Assembly: GCA_005772955.1 (NCBI GenBank)
Contig: SXID01000244.1
Location: forward strand, 1-64,000
Origin: Planctomycetia bacterium
Lineage (GTDB): Bacteria; Planctomycetota; Planctomycetia; Gemmatales; Gemmataceae
DNA length: 64,000 nt
Direction of reading: 5' to 3'
This document shows, one piece after another, positions 1-7,667 of this stretch. The notes under the pieces are model-generated. The model did no database searches and was not told the DNA's origin. It saw only the letters and a program-made list of their open reading frames with translations. A program made the position numbers and the translations under genes. Each line of letters begins with the position of its first letter. Within the stretch, counting starts at the first letter, position 1.

Positions 1-20
1 ACACCCTCTTTTATTATTTA

Positions 21-212
21 CTATTTTTTGTCTTTATATCTTTCGGGAAAAGCAGCTTTTAAAATATTTTGCGGTGTTGCTTCTTCACCTTGTTTCGGTT
101 TATTATCTTTTATATCTACTCCAGACCCCGACAACTTTTTTTTTTCGGAATTATCAGCATTATTGCCGTTGTTATTTTCATTTTTTGCGGATAAATTAAC
201 AATAGCTTTTAA
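21..212 (-). pseudogene. AT-rich foreign coding fragment (C-terminal tail of an unknown protein)
   Basis: On the minus strand one frame stays open for 63 codons and ends in TAG. It encodes an Asn/Lys-rich, low-complexity tail that begins [18 protein letters not shown] and ends FPERYKDKK. The first 210 bases hold 64 G or C (about 30%), against a clearly GC-rich remainder, and the codons are A/T-ending, so composition and codon use are foreign to the window. The frame is closed by TAA exactly where the GC-rich cpaF sequence begins, so only a 3' piece of this gene is present. I do not recognise the protein. It could be a contaminating organism's gene joined during assembly, or the end of an inserted element. 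No inverted repeat or transposase is visible. Confidence 0.6.
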
Positions 213-1114
213 TTACCGCGACACTCGCCGACGATGATCCGCTCCGGCCGCATTCGCAGCGCGTTGCGTGTCAGGTCGCGCGTGGTCACCAGGCCCGATC
301 CCTCAACGTTGGCCGGTCGGGTCTCCAACCGCACAACATGCGGTTGCTGGAGCTGCAATTCGGCGGCATCCTCAATCGTGGCAATACGCTCGTTGGTTGG
401 GATAAACGACGAGAGGGCGTTGAGCAGGGTCGTCTTCCCACTGCCCGTTCCGCCGGAGATGATGAGATTGATTCGGCCCTTGATACACGCTGAGAGGAAT
501 TGAACCATCTCCGGGGTGATCGACTTGCGAGCCAAGAGGTCGGTGATCCGCAGGGGGTGGATGCCGAAACGGCGAATCGACATCGTCGGGCCATTGAGAG
601 CCAGCGGCGGAATGATCGCGTTCACACGGGAGCCATCGATCAACCGCGCGTCGACCATAGGGCTGGTCTCATCCACGCGGCGACCGACCCGGCCGGCGAT
701 CCGCTGGATAATCTGGAGAAGGTGCTGGTCGTTGTTGAACTTCACGTCGGACTGTTCCAACCGCCCATTCCGCTCAACGTAAACCGTCTCGGCACCATTG
801 ACGAGGATGTCGGTTACCTCCGGGTCGTGCATCAGCGATTCGAGTGGTCCCAGCCCGAAGGTCTCGTCGAGAATCTCAGCAACAAGCCGTTCCCGCTCGC
901 CCAGGCTTAACAGTTCGGGACTGCGTCGGCACTGGTCCTCGGCCGCCCGGCGAACCTCCACGCGTAATTCGTCCTCGGTCAGGCTCCCCAGGACCGAGAG
1001 GTCCAGGCTGGAGATCAACTGCCGATGCAGTTCCGCCTTGAACCGTCGGAGACGATCCTCCGGTTCGAGTGTGGGAACTTCGACGGGAACGTGCGTGGGG
1101 TAGACGCGGGGCAT
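209..1114 (-). CDS. cpaF: Tad/Flp pilus assembly ATPase CpaF (TadA), C-terminally truncated
   Basis: This is the cytoplasmic secretion ATPase that powers Tad pilus assembly. The N-terminal domain spans roughly residues 20-170. The Walker A motif GGTGSGKTT lies at 221-229, the Asp-box region [10 protein letters not shown] at 244-253, and the start of the Walker B region, RIIVGECRG, at 292-300. The reading frame then hits Asn-stop inside the AT-rich left-edge sequence, whereas the family continues with GE and the rest of the ATPase core. By usual family length about 120-150 residues, including the His box, are missing, so this copy as read could not be functional. The ATG start has a good Shine-Dalgarno (GGAGAGG, 6 nt spacing). 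It is last in the minus-strand run flp-flp-cpaA-cpaB-cpaE-cpaF; tadB and tadC would be expected next. Confidence 0.9.
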   Translation of the reverse strand: MPRVYPTHVPVEVPTLEPEDRLRRFKAELHRQLISSLDLSVLGSLTEDELRVEVRRAAEDQCRRSPELLSLGERERLVAEILDETFGLGPLESLMHDPEVTDILVNGAETVYVERNGRLEQSDVKFNNDQHLLQIIQRIAGRVGRRVDETSPMVDARLIDGSRVNAIIPPLALNGPTMSIRRFGIHPLRITDLLARKSITPEMVQFLSACIKGRINLIISGGTGSGKTTLLNALSSFIPTNERIATIEDAAELQLQQPHVVRLETRPANVEGSGLVTTRDLTRNALRMRPERIIVGECRGN

Positions 1115-1165
1115 GGAATCCTCTCCTTGCTCGTAAACGAACGACCCGGCTGGAACCTGGGTCGT

Positions 1166-2275
1166 TCAATGGGGACGGCCGTTAATACTGGCCGCGAGGC
1201 TGACCAGACTCCGAGACACCCGGCTCGCCGGACTCTCCACCACAACCGGAACCCCGTGATTGTTCGCCCGGTTCACGGACGCGGGATCATCGGGAACGCA
1301 GTGGTGAAGCTTGACGCCCAGTGCGTCCTCGACCTGAGTGCCGGAAAGTTCGCCGGACTGGCCGTGCCGGTTCGCGACAATCCGCATCCGATCGCGGTTA
1401 ACACCCTGCTGCTCCAAGTAATCCACGCTCCGCCGGATGTGGCGGAGGCAGGTGAACTCCAGACGCATCACCAGGAGGAGGATGTCCGCCTGAGTCAGCA
1501 CCAGCAGTTGCTCCGCGCCGAACGTGCGATCGACATCCACCACCACTTTCGGGAACAAAGGGCGGCCGAGGGACAGCGTCTGCCGGACTCCGGCCGCCGT
1601 CACCAGGGCCGGTTCCTCCCTCGTGTTTGGCGCGGCCAGGAGCGAGATTCCACTGGCGTGCTGGGCCAAGGACCGCTCGAACATGGTTCGGTCCAGGTTT
1701 CCCAGGTTCGTACACAGGTCAGCGATGGTGTAGGCCGGTTTCAGGTCGAGCAGCGCGGCCAAGTCACCGGTCTGTAGTTTCAGGTCGATCAGCAGGGCCG
1801 TCTTGTACTGGCGGGCGAAGACCGTGGCCAAGTTCACCGCCAAGGTGCTCGATCCGCTCCCGCCGCTGGGTGCCAGGATCGCATACAAGGTGCCCTGCTT
1901 CTGCGAGGCCACTGTCTCCGACTTGTTCTGGATTCGAGTAATCGCGCTGCGCAGTTCCGTTTCCAGGTCACCGTCGCCCACATAATCGGTGGCCCCGGCA
2001 TGCAACGCGCGCAGCACCAACGAGTAGTCCCCCGTCGGGCCGACGGCAACCACCCGGCAATTGGTCAGCGGACGCAGTCCGTCCAGTACGGCAAAGGCCC
2101 GCTCTGGCTTGGGCGGCAGAACCAACACCATCAACTGTGGCGGCTCCTTCTCCACCCGCTTGGTCGCCCGGTCCAGCGACAGGACGTTCTCCATGGGGTG
2201 TTCTCCTTCCCACGGGAGCAGAGCGCTGACCCGCCTGGCGATGGCGGCGTCGTCACTGACAATAAGCACTCCCAT
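1166..2275 (-). CDS. cpaE: Tad pilus assembly protein CpaE/TadZ (MinD/ParA-like ATPase with receiver-like N-terminus)
   Basis: A MinD/ParA-family protein that normally localises the Tad machine at the membrane. The N-terminus (about the first 110 residues) looks like a response-regulator receiver without its phospho-acceptor: the beta-3 position reads LMVLVLPP where an Asp is expected. The ATPase domain follows, with a deviant Walker A, SGGSGSSTLAVNLA, that lacks both lysines of the classical motif, as is common in CpaE/TadZ. LLIDLKLQTGDLAALLDL matches the switch region. I chose the ATG at 2275 because GTGAGGA lies just upstream. A GTG at 2311 would add 12 residues but has no convincing ribosome site. 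It sits 51 bases upstream of cpaF and downstream of cpaB in an apparent operon. Confidence 0.85.
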   Translation of the reverse strand: MGVLIVSDDAAIARRVSALLPWEGEHPMENVLSLDRATKRVEKEPPQLMVLVLPPKPERAFAVLDGLRPLTNCRVVAVGPTGDYSLVLRALHAGATDYVGDGDLETELRSAITRIQNKSETVASQKQGTLYAILAPSGGSGSSTLAVNLATVFARQYKTALLIDLKLQTGDLAALLDLKPAYTIADLCTNLGNLDRTMFERSLAQHASGISLLAAPNTREEPALVTAAGVRQTLSLGRPLFPKVVVDVDRTFGAEQLLVLTQADILLLVMRLEFTCLRHIRRSVDYLEQQGVNRDRMRIVANRHGQSGELSGTQVEDALGVKLHHCVPDDPASVNRANNHGVPVVVESPASRVSRSLVSLAASINGRPH

Positions 2276-2333
2276 GCCATCCTCACGATTATTTGACTGA
2301 ATGACAGACACGCGGCACCCGCTCGAACCGACT

Positions 2334-3305
2334 TCACGGGGCCCGCGTCACCCCCGGTGTCACCCCGCGGAGCGTCCGAACCGGCGGCGGGGGGTATACC
2401 CGCGTTGGTGGCGGAGCAACCGGGACGGCGACCGGAGTCGGAACGGCAACCTGGGCAATCACCAGAGCCGGAGCTGCAATTGGAACCTCGCGAGGCGGCG
2501 GAGCTACCGCCACTTCCACCGTCGGCTTCAACTCGCCGCGCAGCAGCGACCGCCACCACGTTTGCAGATCCACCGAATCCACCGGTTCGCGATGGAGACG
2601 GAGATCACGCAGCGTGACCGGTCTTCCGGTTGCTGACAAGCGGTCGTCGGGGTTCCTGAGAGTGAGGTGGAGGATCCCCTTGTTCTGGCCCAGATCGAGT
2701 TCATTCGCCTGATCCGGCGTCACCAGAAGGGTGACGGAATGCTGTTTGTTCGGCTCGACCTTCGCCTGAGCCGTCGCGTCAACGCGCTGATCGACCGCCA
2801 GGACTTCGACCGCCTGAAGCAGCGTGGTTGTACTCGACCCACCCGTTGGCCCCTTCGGGTCCTGCTCGGTGACTGTCAGCAGCACGTCCACCTTGCTCCC
2901 CGGAATGATGAAGCCGCCCACGGCGGAGGCAGTAGTGGGGGTGCGAATGGTGATGGCACGCAGTCCGGGGGGAATCGCGGCGGCCAGTCCACGGCCCGAA
3001 CCCACCGGCGTCAGCCGGTTATCCAGTAACGCTTCGCCCTTGCTCAGAGAGGTCAGAGCCACCCGATTGTGGACATCTTCCACGGAACCGAACGAACCGG
3101 GCGGAACCAATTCCTTCGGGTAATGGCGCGTCTGGACCATGTCCTTGGTAATCGTTGAGAATCGCGGGACGTCGGTGGCGGTTACCACCACCGGAACAGT
3201 ATTCTTCGGCGTGCGTGTCGCATTCCTGAGGACGCCGACACCAAGTGCGGCCGCAGAACCCACCACCAGTGCCAGGATGACAACCAGAACGGTTCGGATA
3301 GTCAC
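2334..3305 (-). CDS. cpaB: Flp pilus assembly protein CpaB/RcpC
   Basis: A periplasmic or membrane-anchored Tad component that works with the secretin. There is one N-terminal membrane segment (VLVVILALVVGSAAALGVGV), then an SAF-type domain beginning near VPVVVTATDVPRFSTITKDM, the RcpC/CpaB core (LRAITIRTP, IIPGSKVDVLLTV) and a long Pro/Ala/Val-rich C-terminal tail. The start is GTG, fixed by a perfect AAGGAGG 7 nt upstream. The Pro-rich tail from about residue 260 onward is longer than I would expect for the family and is low in complexity. Gene order and spacing put it in one transcript with cpaA upstream and cpaE downstream. Confidence 0.85.
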   Translation of the reverse strand: MTIRTVLVVILALVVGSAAALGVGVLRNATRTPKNTVPVVVTATDVPRFSTITKDMVQTRHYPKELVPPGSFGSVEDVHNRVALTSLSKGEALLDNRLTPVGSGRGLAAAIPPGLRAITIRTPTTASAVGGFIIPGSKVDVLLTVTEQDPKGPTGGSSTTTLLQAVEVLAVDQRVDATAQAKVEPNKQHSVTLLVTPDQANELDLGQNKGILHLTLRNPDDRLSATGRPVTLRDLRLHREPVDSVDLQTWWRSLLRGELKPTVEVAVAPPPREVPIAAPALVIAQVAVPTPVAVPVAPPPTRVYPPPPVRTLRGVTPGVTRAP

Positions 3306-3388
3306 GGAACACCTCCTTCTCGCCAGCGCGGCTGGCAGGGTTCATCGCTTCCCCACGCGATGCGAATCACTCAGACCGTGGGGGCTGG

Positions 3389-3949
3389 TCACAAACGGCT
3401 CATCCAGACCCAAATCAACAGGCCGATGAACCCGACCGCGATCATCGCCGCGAACGGGATCATGTGGCGACGGCGGTCAGGCCGACGAAGCTCGGACTCC
3501 AGTTCATTTTGAGACCCCAGCAGACGGCCCAGCGATCCCACGCGCCGCCCCAAGACCGCGAAATTGACCATCGTCTCACGGACCCCCTGATACACGAACA
3601 CCAGCACCAGGGCGTAGATGCCCGCCGCCACCGAGCTGGCGAGGATCACGGCCACCGTCAACGGCAAGCCGAGCCAGGCACCAATTCCCGCCAGCAACTT
3701 CACGTCTCCGGCCCCGACCCCGCCCATCAGACATAAGACGAGCAGGATTACGAAGCCGAGCAGCGCCCCGAGAACACTGTCGAGCAACCCTCCCGTTGTG
3801 GCGTGGTAGAGCAGCCCAGACCCCAGGAGGGGGAGCGTTAACCAGTTCGAGATTCGGAACGACCGCAGATCGCCCACAGCGGCGACCAGCGCGGCGACCA
3901 GAACCACAACCAGAGGAAGCCAGGTTACCTTTTCCACGGTCTGCTTCAC
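3389..3949 (-). CDS. cpaA: Prepilin peptidase CpaA/TadV (A24 aspartic protease)
   Basis: An inner-membrane aspartic peptidase that cleaves the leader of the Flp pilins encoded just upstream. It has 186 residues with several hydrophobic segments, the usual size for the short CpaA/TadV type, which lacks the N-terminal methylase domain. The two catalytic aspartates are visible: D27 in GDLRSFRISN and D82 in the GxGD motif (GAGDVKLL). The C-terminus ends in another hydrophobic helix. It lies between the flp genes and cpaB on the same strand. Confidence 0.88.
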   Translation of the reverse strand: MKQTVEKVTWLPLVVVLVAALVAAVGDLRSFRISNWLTLPLLGSGLLYHATTGGLLDSVLGALLGFVILLVLCLMGGVGAGDVKLLAGIGAWLGLPLTVAVILASSVAAGIYALVLVFVYQGVRETMVNFAVLGRRVGSLGRLLGSQNELESELRRPDRRRHMIPFAAMIAVGFIGLLIWVWMSRL

Positions 3950-4054
3950 TTTCCGTGCTTGATTCGGGTCGTGAAACCCACCACGTCGGCGGGTTACTCA
4001 GGTAGAAGAACACTCATCTGCAAGACCGATCCGCTTCCTGATCGGCCCACGCTG

Positions 4055-4240
4055 TCAAGTGATCGCGTCGAGTATCCTGCCGCGATTCCTCTCGAGAATT
4101 TCCTTGACCGTGTCGCCAAACAGCGCGATGGCCCCAATGCAAACCACGGCAATCAGGACTACCAACAGGGCGTACTCGAGCAGTAGTGCGCCCTCGCCGT
4201 CGCGAAGCAGATCCCGGATTCGTGTAGGCGTGATTGCCAT
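4055..4240 (-). CDS. flp: Flp-family pilin, copy 2
   Basis: A small type IVb pilin of about 61 residues. Processing motif: Gly followed by ALLLEY, so Glu is at +5 and Tyr at +6 of the mature protein, the Flp signature. A single hydrophobic helix (ALLVVLIAVVCIGAIALF) and a short charged C-terminus follow. The open frame extends further upstream, but the ATG at 4240 has GGAGGAG 6 nt before it and is the better start. It is a paralogue of the pilin at 4384-4557: the hydrophobic cores share VLIAVVCI/ALIAVVCI. The leader is unusually acidic before the cleavage site (DGEG). It is probably a pilus subunit; whether major or minor cannot be told. Confidence 0.85.
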   Translation of the reverse strand: MAITPTRIRDLLRDGEGALLLEYALLVVLIAVVCIGAIALFGDTVKEILERNRGRILDAIT

Positions 4241-4383
4241 GGCGGCTCCTCCGGGATCCGGGCTCTGCGACTCCTGCAAACTGGAACTGTGGGTATCCCC
4301 AGTCCTGGAACACCGCGACTGCTCCCAACTCGGTCGACGACCAGGACGGCACCGACCTCACGCATGACACGACATCACCCGGT

Positions 4384-4557
4384 CTAGGTGAGGCCATTTA
4401 CCACTTCCTGGAACTTGTCTCGGATCGTGGTTCCCAGGTCGGTGATCGCGAGGATGCAGACGACGGCGATCAGAGCCACCAGCAGGCCGTACTCGACCAG
4501 TGCGGCGCCCGTGTCACGAGACAGGAGTTTCCGACCGCGATTGTAGATTGCTAACAT
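4384..4557 (-). CDS. flp: Flp-family pilin, copy 1
   Basis: A small type IVb pilin of 57 residues. The leader MLAIYNRGRKLLSRDTG is basic and ends in Gly. The mature part begins AALVEYGLL, with Glu at +5 and Tyr at +6, followed by a single hydrophobic helix. The ATG at 4557 is 9 nt after GGAGG; an ATG two codons earlier is only 3 nt from it and less likely. This is the first gene of the minus-strand tad operon, so its promoter should lie in the roughly 450 bases upstream. It is expected to be cleaved by the CpaA encoded downstream. Confidence 0.88.
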   Translation of the reverse strand: MLAIYNRGRKLLSRDTGAALVEYGLLVALIAVVCILAITDLGTTIRDKFQEVVNGLT

Positions 4558-4563
4558 GGACAT

Positions 4564-5011
4564 TTTCCTCCGCTCTGGGCGCGAGCTAGTGAGAGACGGG
4601 TTCGACACCGGTTCCGAATCGCACAGCCGATCGGCAACCGGAGTTGGCCGAGCCGGCGAGAACGCCCTGAACCGAGACGACGGTAAGGAATAAGGAACCA
4701 ACCCTTGCACTGAGGGGTGGGCGGTCACCATTCTCCGTGTCTTGGTGGAGAAGCAAAGCATTCGAGATGCCACAATCATCGCCGTGTGTGCGATTCCCCA
4801 GGCTTTCACCGCGATCGCCGCGGAACACCTGGAAAATTAAGGTATTCCTGCAAAGATTCTTCGTGTTATTTCTTGGTGGAAGCGACACGGGAACCGGCGC
4901 CGTTCGATTCTCCGGGTTCCGGTGTAAAAGGAGTTGGACACCCGGCGAATCGTGCGCCTCCCGGTTCTGACAATCCCTGGCACACATCTCCGCCACAACT
5001 GGTTCAGCGAT
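4564..5011. other. Intergenic region upstream of the flp operon, no gene seen
   Basis: About 450 bases between the first pilin (minus strand) and the sigma-70 promoter of the plus-strand membrane gene. Open frames here have no start signals and no recognisable content. An AT-rich patch at about 4836-4875 is the likeliest place for the pilin promoter. I found neither a clean sigma-70 pair nor a -24/-12 sigma-54 site with the correct 10-base GG-GC spacing. Confidence 0.5.
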
Positions 5012-5039
5012 TTGACAGTTGCCCCGGCGGCACTATGCT
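5012..5039 (+). promoter_or_regulatory. Consensus sigma-70 promoter
   Basis: A perfect -35 TTGACA at 5012-5017, a 16-base spacer and TATGCT at 5034-5039. Transcription would start near 5046, about 105 bases before the membrane-protein gene at 5151. This is the best sigma-70 promoter I saw in the window. Confidence 0.6.
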
Positions 5040-5150
5040 CCTGGCGAAGGCGACGTGGTCGGACTCAGTTCTGGGCAGGTCGTCGGCACACTCGCGGCCT
5101 TGTCCTTGCGAATGGGTGTGAGCAATTCGCGAACTTCCTGGAGGCCAATG

Positions 5151-5576
5151 ATGCACCCTGTTGCTCAGCACCTTCCGACCCCGCCAGTCATCCCGATGCA
5201 GGAGACATTGGCGCGACGGGTTCTGACCACGATGTTCCTCTGGGTTGGGTTCGGCATCTTCCTCGGCGTCCTCACGGCTCCCGCTGGTCGCGGTCTGATC
5301 CCGATTATCGCTGGAGCAGTTGCGGGGGTTATTGTCCTGTCGCCGCTCGGTATCTTTTTCGGTCTGCTGGGTGGCAGCAGGCGCATAACGCTGGTTTCCG
5401 GCGTGGTTGGTTTGGGGCTGGGGCTGGGCGTGGATCTGACGGGAGTGGTGAGAGACGGTCCGAGTCCAGCGGCTGTCGGCCTGCTGATGGGCGGGTTGAT
5501 TGGAGCGACCGTGGTGTCCCTCTATTACCGGTTGCCGCGGCTGGTTCTGGTTCTGGTTCGGTCGCACGTCCGTTGA
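5151..5576 (+). CDS. Small integral membrane protein of unknown function within the tad locus
   Basis: A 141-residue protein with four or so hydrophobic segments: FLWVGFGIFLGVLTA, GLIPIIAGAVAGVIVLSPLGIFFGLL, ITLVSGVVGLGLGLGVDLTGV and AAVGLLMGGLIGATVVSLYY, with a basic C-terminus. I do not recognise a family. The start at 5151 is supported by GGAGG 6 nt upstream; an ATG directly before it is only 3 nt from that site. A consensus sigma-70 promoter lies about 105 bases upstream. It lies between the flp operon and the sigma-54 activator, so a role linked to pilus export or its regulation is possible but unproven. It ends convergently with the regulator gene 57 bases away. Confidence 0.65.
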   Translation: MHPVAQHLPTPPVIPMQETLARRVLTTMFLWVGFGIFLGVLTAPAGRGLIPIIAGAVAGVIVLSPLGIFFGLLGGSRRITLVSGVVGLGLGLGVDLTGVVRDGPSPAAVGLLMGGLIGATVVSLYYRLPRLVLVLVRSHVR

Positions 5577-5633
5577 CCCCCTCCATCGTCCGCGGAGTTT
5601 GTGGGCCGAGGTTCAACCGGGCACGCAAAGTGG

Positions 5634-7097
5634 TTACACCGTTGGACCGGAAGCGGGATCGGGTGGCGGCTCCAGCCCATTGCCGATCCCGTAGCGGTGC
5701 ATCTTGCTGTAAAGTGTCATTCGACTGATACCCAGTTCGAGGGCCGTGCGACTGCGGTTGTTCTGATTTCGCCGCAGTGCCTCAACAATCCGAGTAGCCT
5801 CCGCAGTCTTCTTGACCGTATCGAGAGTATCGTGGGGAGCAGACTCTCCCGGTTCGGCGGTCAGCGTCTCGACCTGGTGCAATAACGGCGCACCCAGGTG
5901 CATGAGAACACTGTCCGGCAAGTCGTCGAGCGTGATGAGGCCCCCCGAACAAACCGCGGCGGCGCGCTCGATTGCGTTGCGAAGTTCGCGGACGTTTCCA
6001 GGCCAGTCATATCGATCCAGCACTTGGAATGCTTCGGGGGCAAGTCCCCGGACGGCACACCCACTCAGTTGGTTGAACTCGTTAATGAACCGCCGCACCA
6101 ATGCGGGAACGAGTTCGCGTTGCTCCCGCAGAGGCGGGAGTGAAAACGACACCACGTTCAGCCGGTAGAAAAGGTCGGAACGGAATCGTCCCTCCGCGAC
6201 CTCGGTTTCGAGCGGGCGATTACTGGCGACGATCAATCGCGCCTGCATCGGCTGAGATTGGTTGGAGCCGACCGGCTCAAAAACGTGTTCTTCCACGACG
6301 CGCAACAGTTTCGCCTGGGTTGTAAGGCTGAGCGAATCGATTTCGTCAAGGAAGAGTGTCCCTTTCCCCACGGCGGCGAACTTGCCGATGTGGTCGCGGT
6401 CGGCTCCCGTGAACGCGCCTTTCATGTGCCCGAAAAGCTCACTCTCAATCACAGTAGGCGACAAAGCCGCACAGTTGATCGTCAAATTCGGCTGGAGATG
6501 GTGAGGCGAGAGCGCGTGGATGACGCGGGCGAGCCGCGTCTTGCCCGTCCCGGTTTCACCTTGCAAAAGGACATTAATATCCAGCCCGGCAACCCGCCGA
6601 ACTCGCTCTATCATCCGACCCAGCGGCTGGGTAGGGGAGAAGAGGAAGCCAGCGTCGTCAGGAGAACTGAGCGACTCGATCCCATTGCTCTCCGACTCGA
6701 GCGGAGTGGGATTGCCGTATCGAACGCGAATTGTGAGGATATCGAGCAGGAAAGCGAGGCGACTCGAATCGAGGGGACGTTCGAGGACATCCGCCACCCC
6801 GAGTCGCAAAAATTCCAGTGCTTGTTCCGGGTCGTAGTCCTCCGAGATTACCACGGTCGACAGACAACGCCGGAAGAAGGCCACGTCCCGAGTGATCCCG
6901 GTGACGCGGCTGACATCATTGTCCTCGACCGAATGGATGAGGAGGACATCGGTCTCGGACCATAGCAACGCCGGACAAGCCTCTTCGATGGAGGGCGAGT
7001 GGCTCAAGTGGATGTGAGAAAGGTTTGCCGCCACCGCGCTGACCGTCTGTATCAACCCGGGGTCTCGTGTGATCAGGAGGGCAACGGCATTCCGCAT
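5634..7097 (-). CDS. NtrC-family sigma-54 activator with degenerate receiver domain
   Basis: A transcription activator for sigma-54 RNA polymerase. Residues 1-120 have a receiver-like fold, but the phospho-acceptor position is His (LLIHSVED, H55), the acidic pair near the N-terminus is TRD and the conserved Lys is Arg (LERP), so phosphorylation in the normal way is unlikely. The AAA+ domain has Walker A GETGTGKT (180-187), the sigma-54 contact loop GAFTGA (227-232), Walker B GTLFLDEID (246-254) and the DRYDWPGNVRELRN element near 361-374. A Fis-type helix-turn-helix lies at about 447-470 (RSRTALELGISRMTLYSKM). The start has AGAGG 5 nt upstream. Lying between the two arms of the tad locus, it is the obvious candidate regulator of the pilus genes. 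Confidence 0.9.
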   Translation of the reverse strand: MRNAVALLITRDPGLIQTVSAVAANLSHIHLSHSPSIEEACPALLWSETDVLLIHSVEDNDVSRVTGITRDVAFFRRCLSTVVISEDYDPEQALEFLRLGVADVLERPLDSSRLAFLLDILTIRVRYGNPTPLESESNGIESLSSPDDAGFLFSPTQPLGRMIERVRRVAGLDINVLLQGETGTGKTRLARVIHALSPHHLQPNLTINCAALSPTVIESELFGHMKGAFTGADRDHIGKFAAVGKGTLFLDEIDSLSLTTQAKLLRVVEEHVFEPVGSNQSQPMQARLIVASNRPLETEVAEGRFRSDLFYRLNVVSFSLPPLREQRELVPALVRRFINEFNQLSGCAVRGLAPEAFQVLDRYDWPGNVRELRNAIERAAAVCSGGLITLDDLPDSVLMHLGAPLLHQVETLTAEPGESAPHDTLDTVKKTAEATRIVEALRRNQNNRSRTALELGISRMTLYSKMHRYGIGNGLEPPPDPASGPTV

Positions 7098-7667
7098 TAC
7101 TGCCTCTGGCGGGTTAGGGCTTGGAAGAGTGACTCGCCGCCGTGATTTCGGAGAACCACTCCCGCCGTGTCCGGCAACTTTTGGTTCTGACGCCGTCGGG
7201 TTCCCGACGCCGACCCCCAGATCGAACCCAAGTTGCTTTCTATTATGAATTTACGTCAATCACTGTCGCGTCAACCGAGTAGTCTCCATATTCCTCATGC
7301 ATTAAGTGGGCCAAGCAACCGGTAGTGTCGGGCGTTGGTCGTGCCTGCTTCTCGCCTGCAAAAGTGAGCGCGGTCCATACGCCCGCACCACAAACGCCAG
7401 CACTACCGAGCATTCGTGCGCGGTGGGTGTTTCGAGCGTCAGGCTCGAGCGAAATGCTCGTGAGTTGGATTTGTGGAAGTGGTTACTTCTCCCCCACCGA
7501 CACGATTACTACCCCAGGTTCACTTCCCCGACTCCCCCTCCTCGCGCCGCGGACAGGGACCGACAGCGGGTTCCTAGATCTCGTGAAGTCACACAAAATT
7601 CTGTCCGATAATGTGGAGTGTATCGATAGTGACGACACTTCCGAATCCCCGTAAAGGGAGGACTGAC
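7098..7667. other. Intergenic region between sigma-54 activator and secretin, no gene seen
   Basis: 570 bases separating divergent genes, so it should hold both promoters. An AT-rich island at about 7236-7260 stands out from the GC-rich surroundings. I found no convincing consensus for either strand: a GATAAT near 7606 lacks a -35, and the GG...GC pairs have the wrong spacing for sigma-54. Short open frames here have no recognisable protein. Confidence 0.5.

Noticed and set aside
1-212. Prophage or insertion sequence end at the left edge
   Set aside because: There is no integrase, transposase, inverted repeat or duplication; only a foreign coding tail is visible.
4564-5011. Sigma-54 promoter for the pilin operon
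   Set aside because: A TGGCGG...GTGC arrangement on the minus strand has 11, not 10, bases between GG and GC; no other candidate was better.
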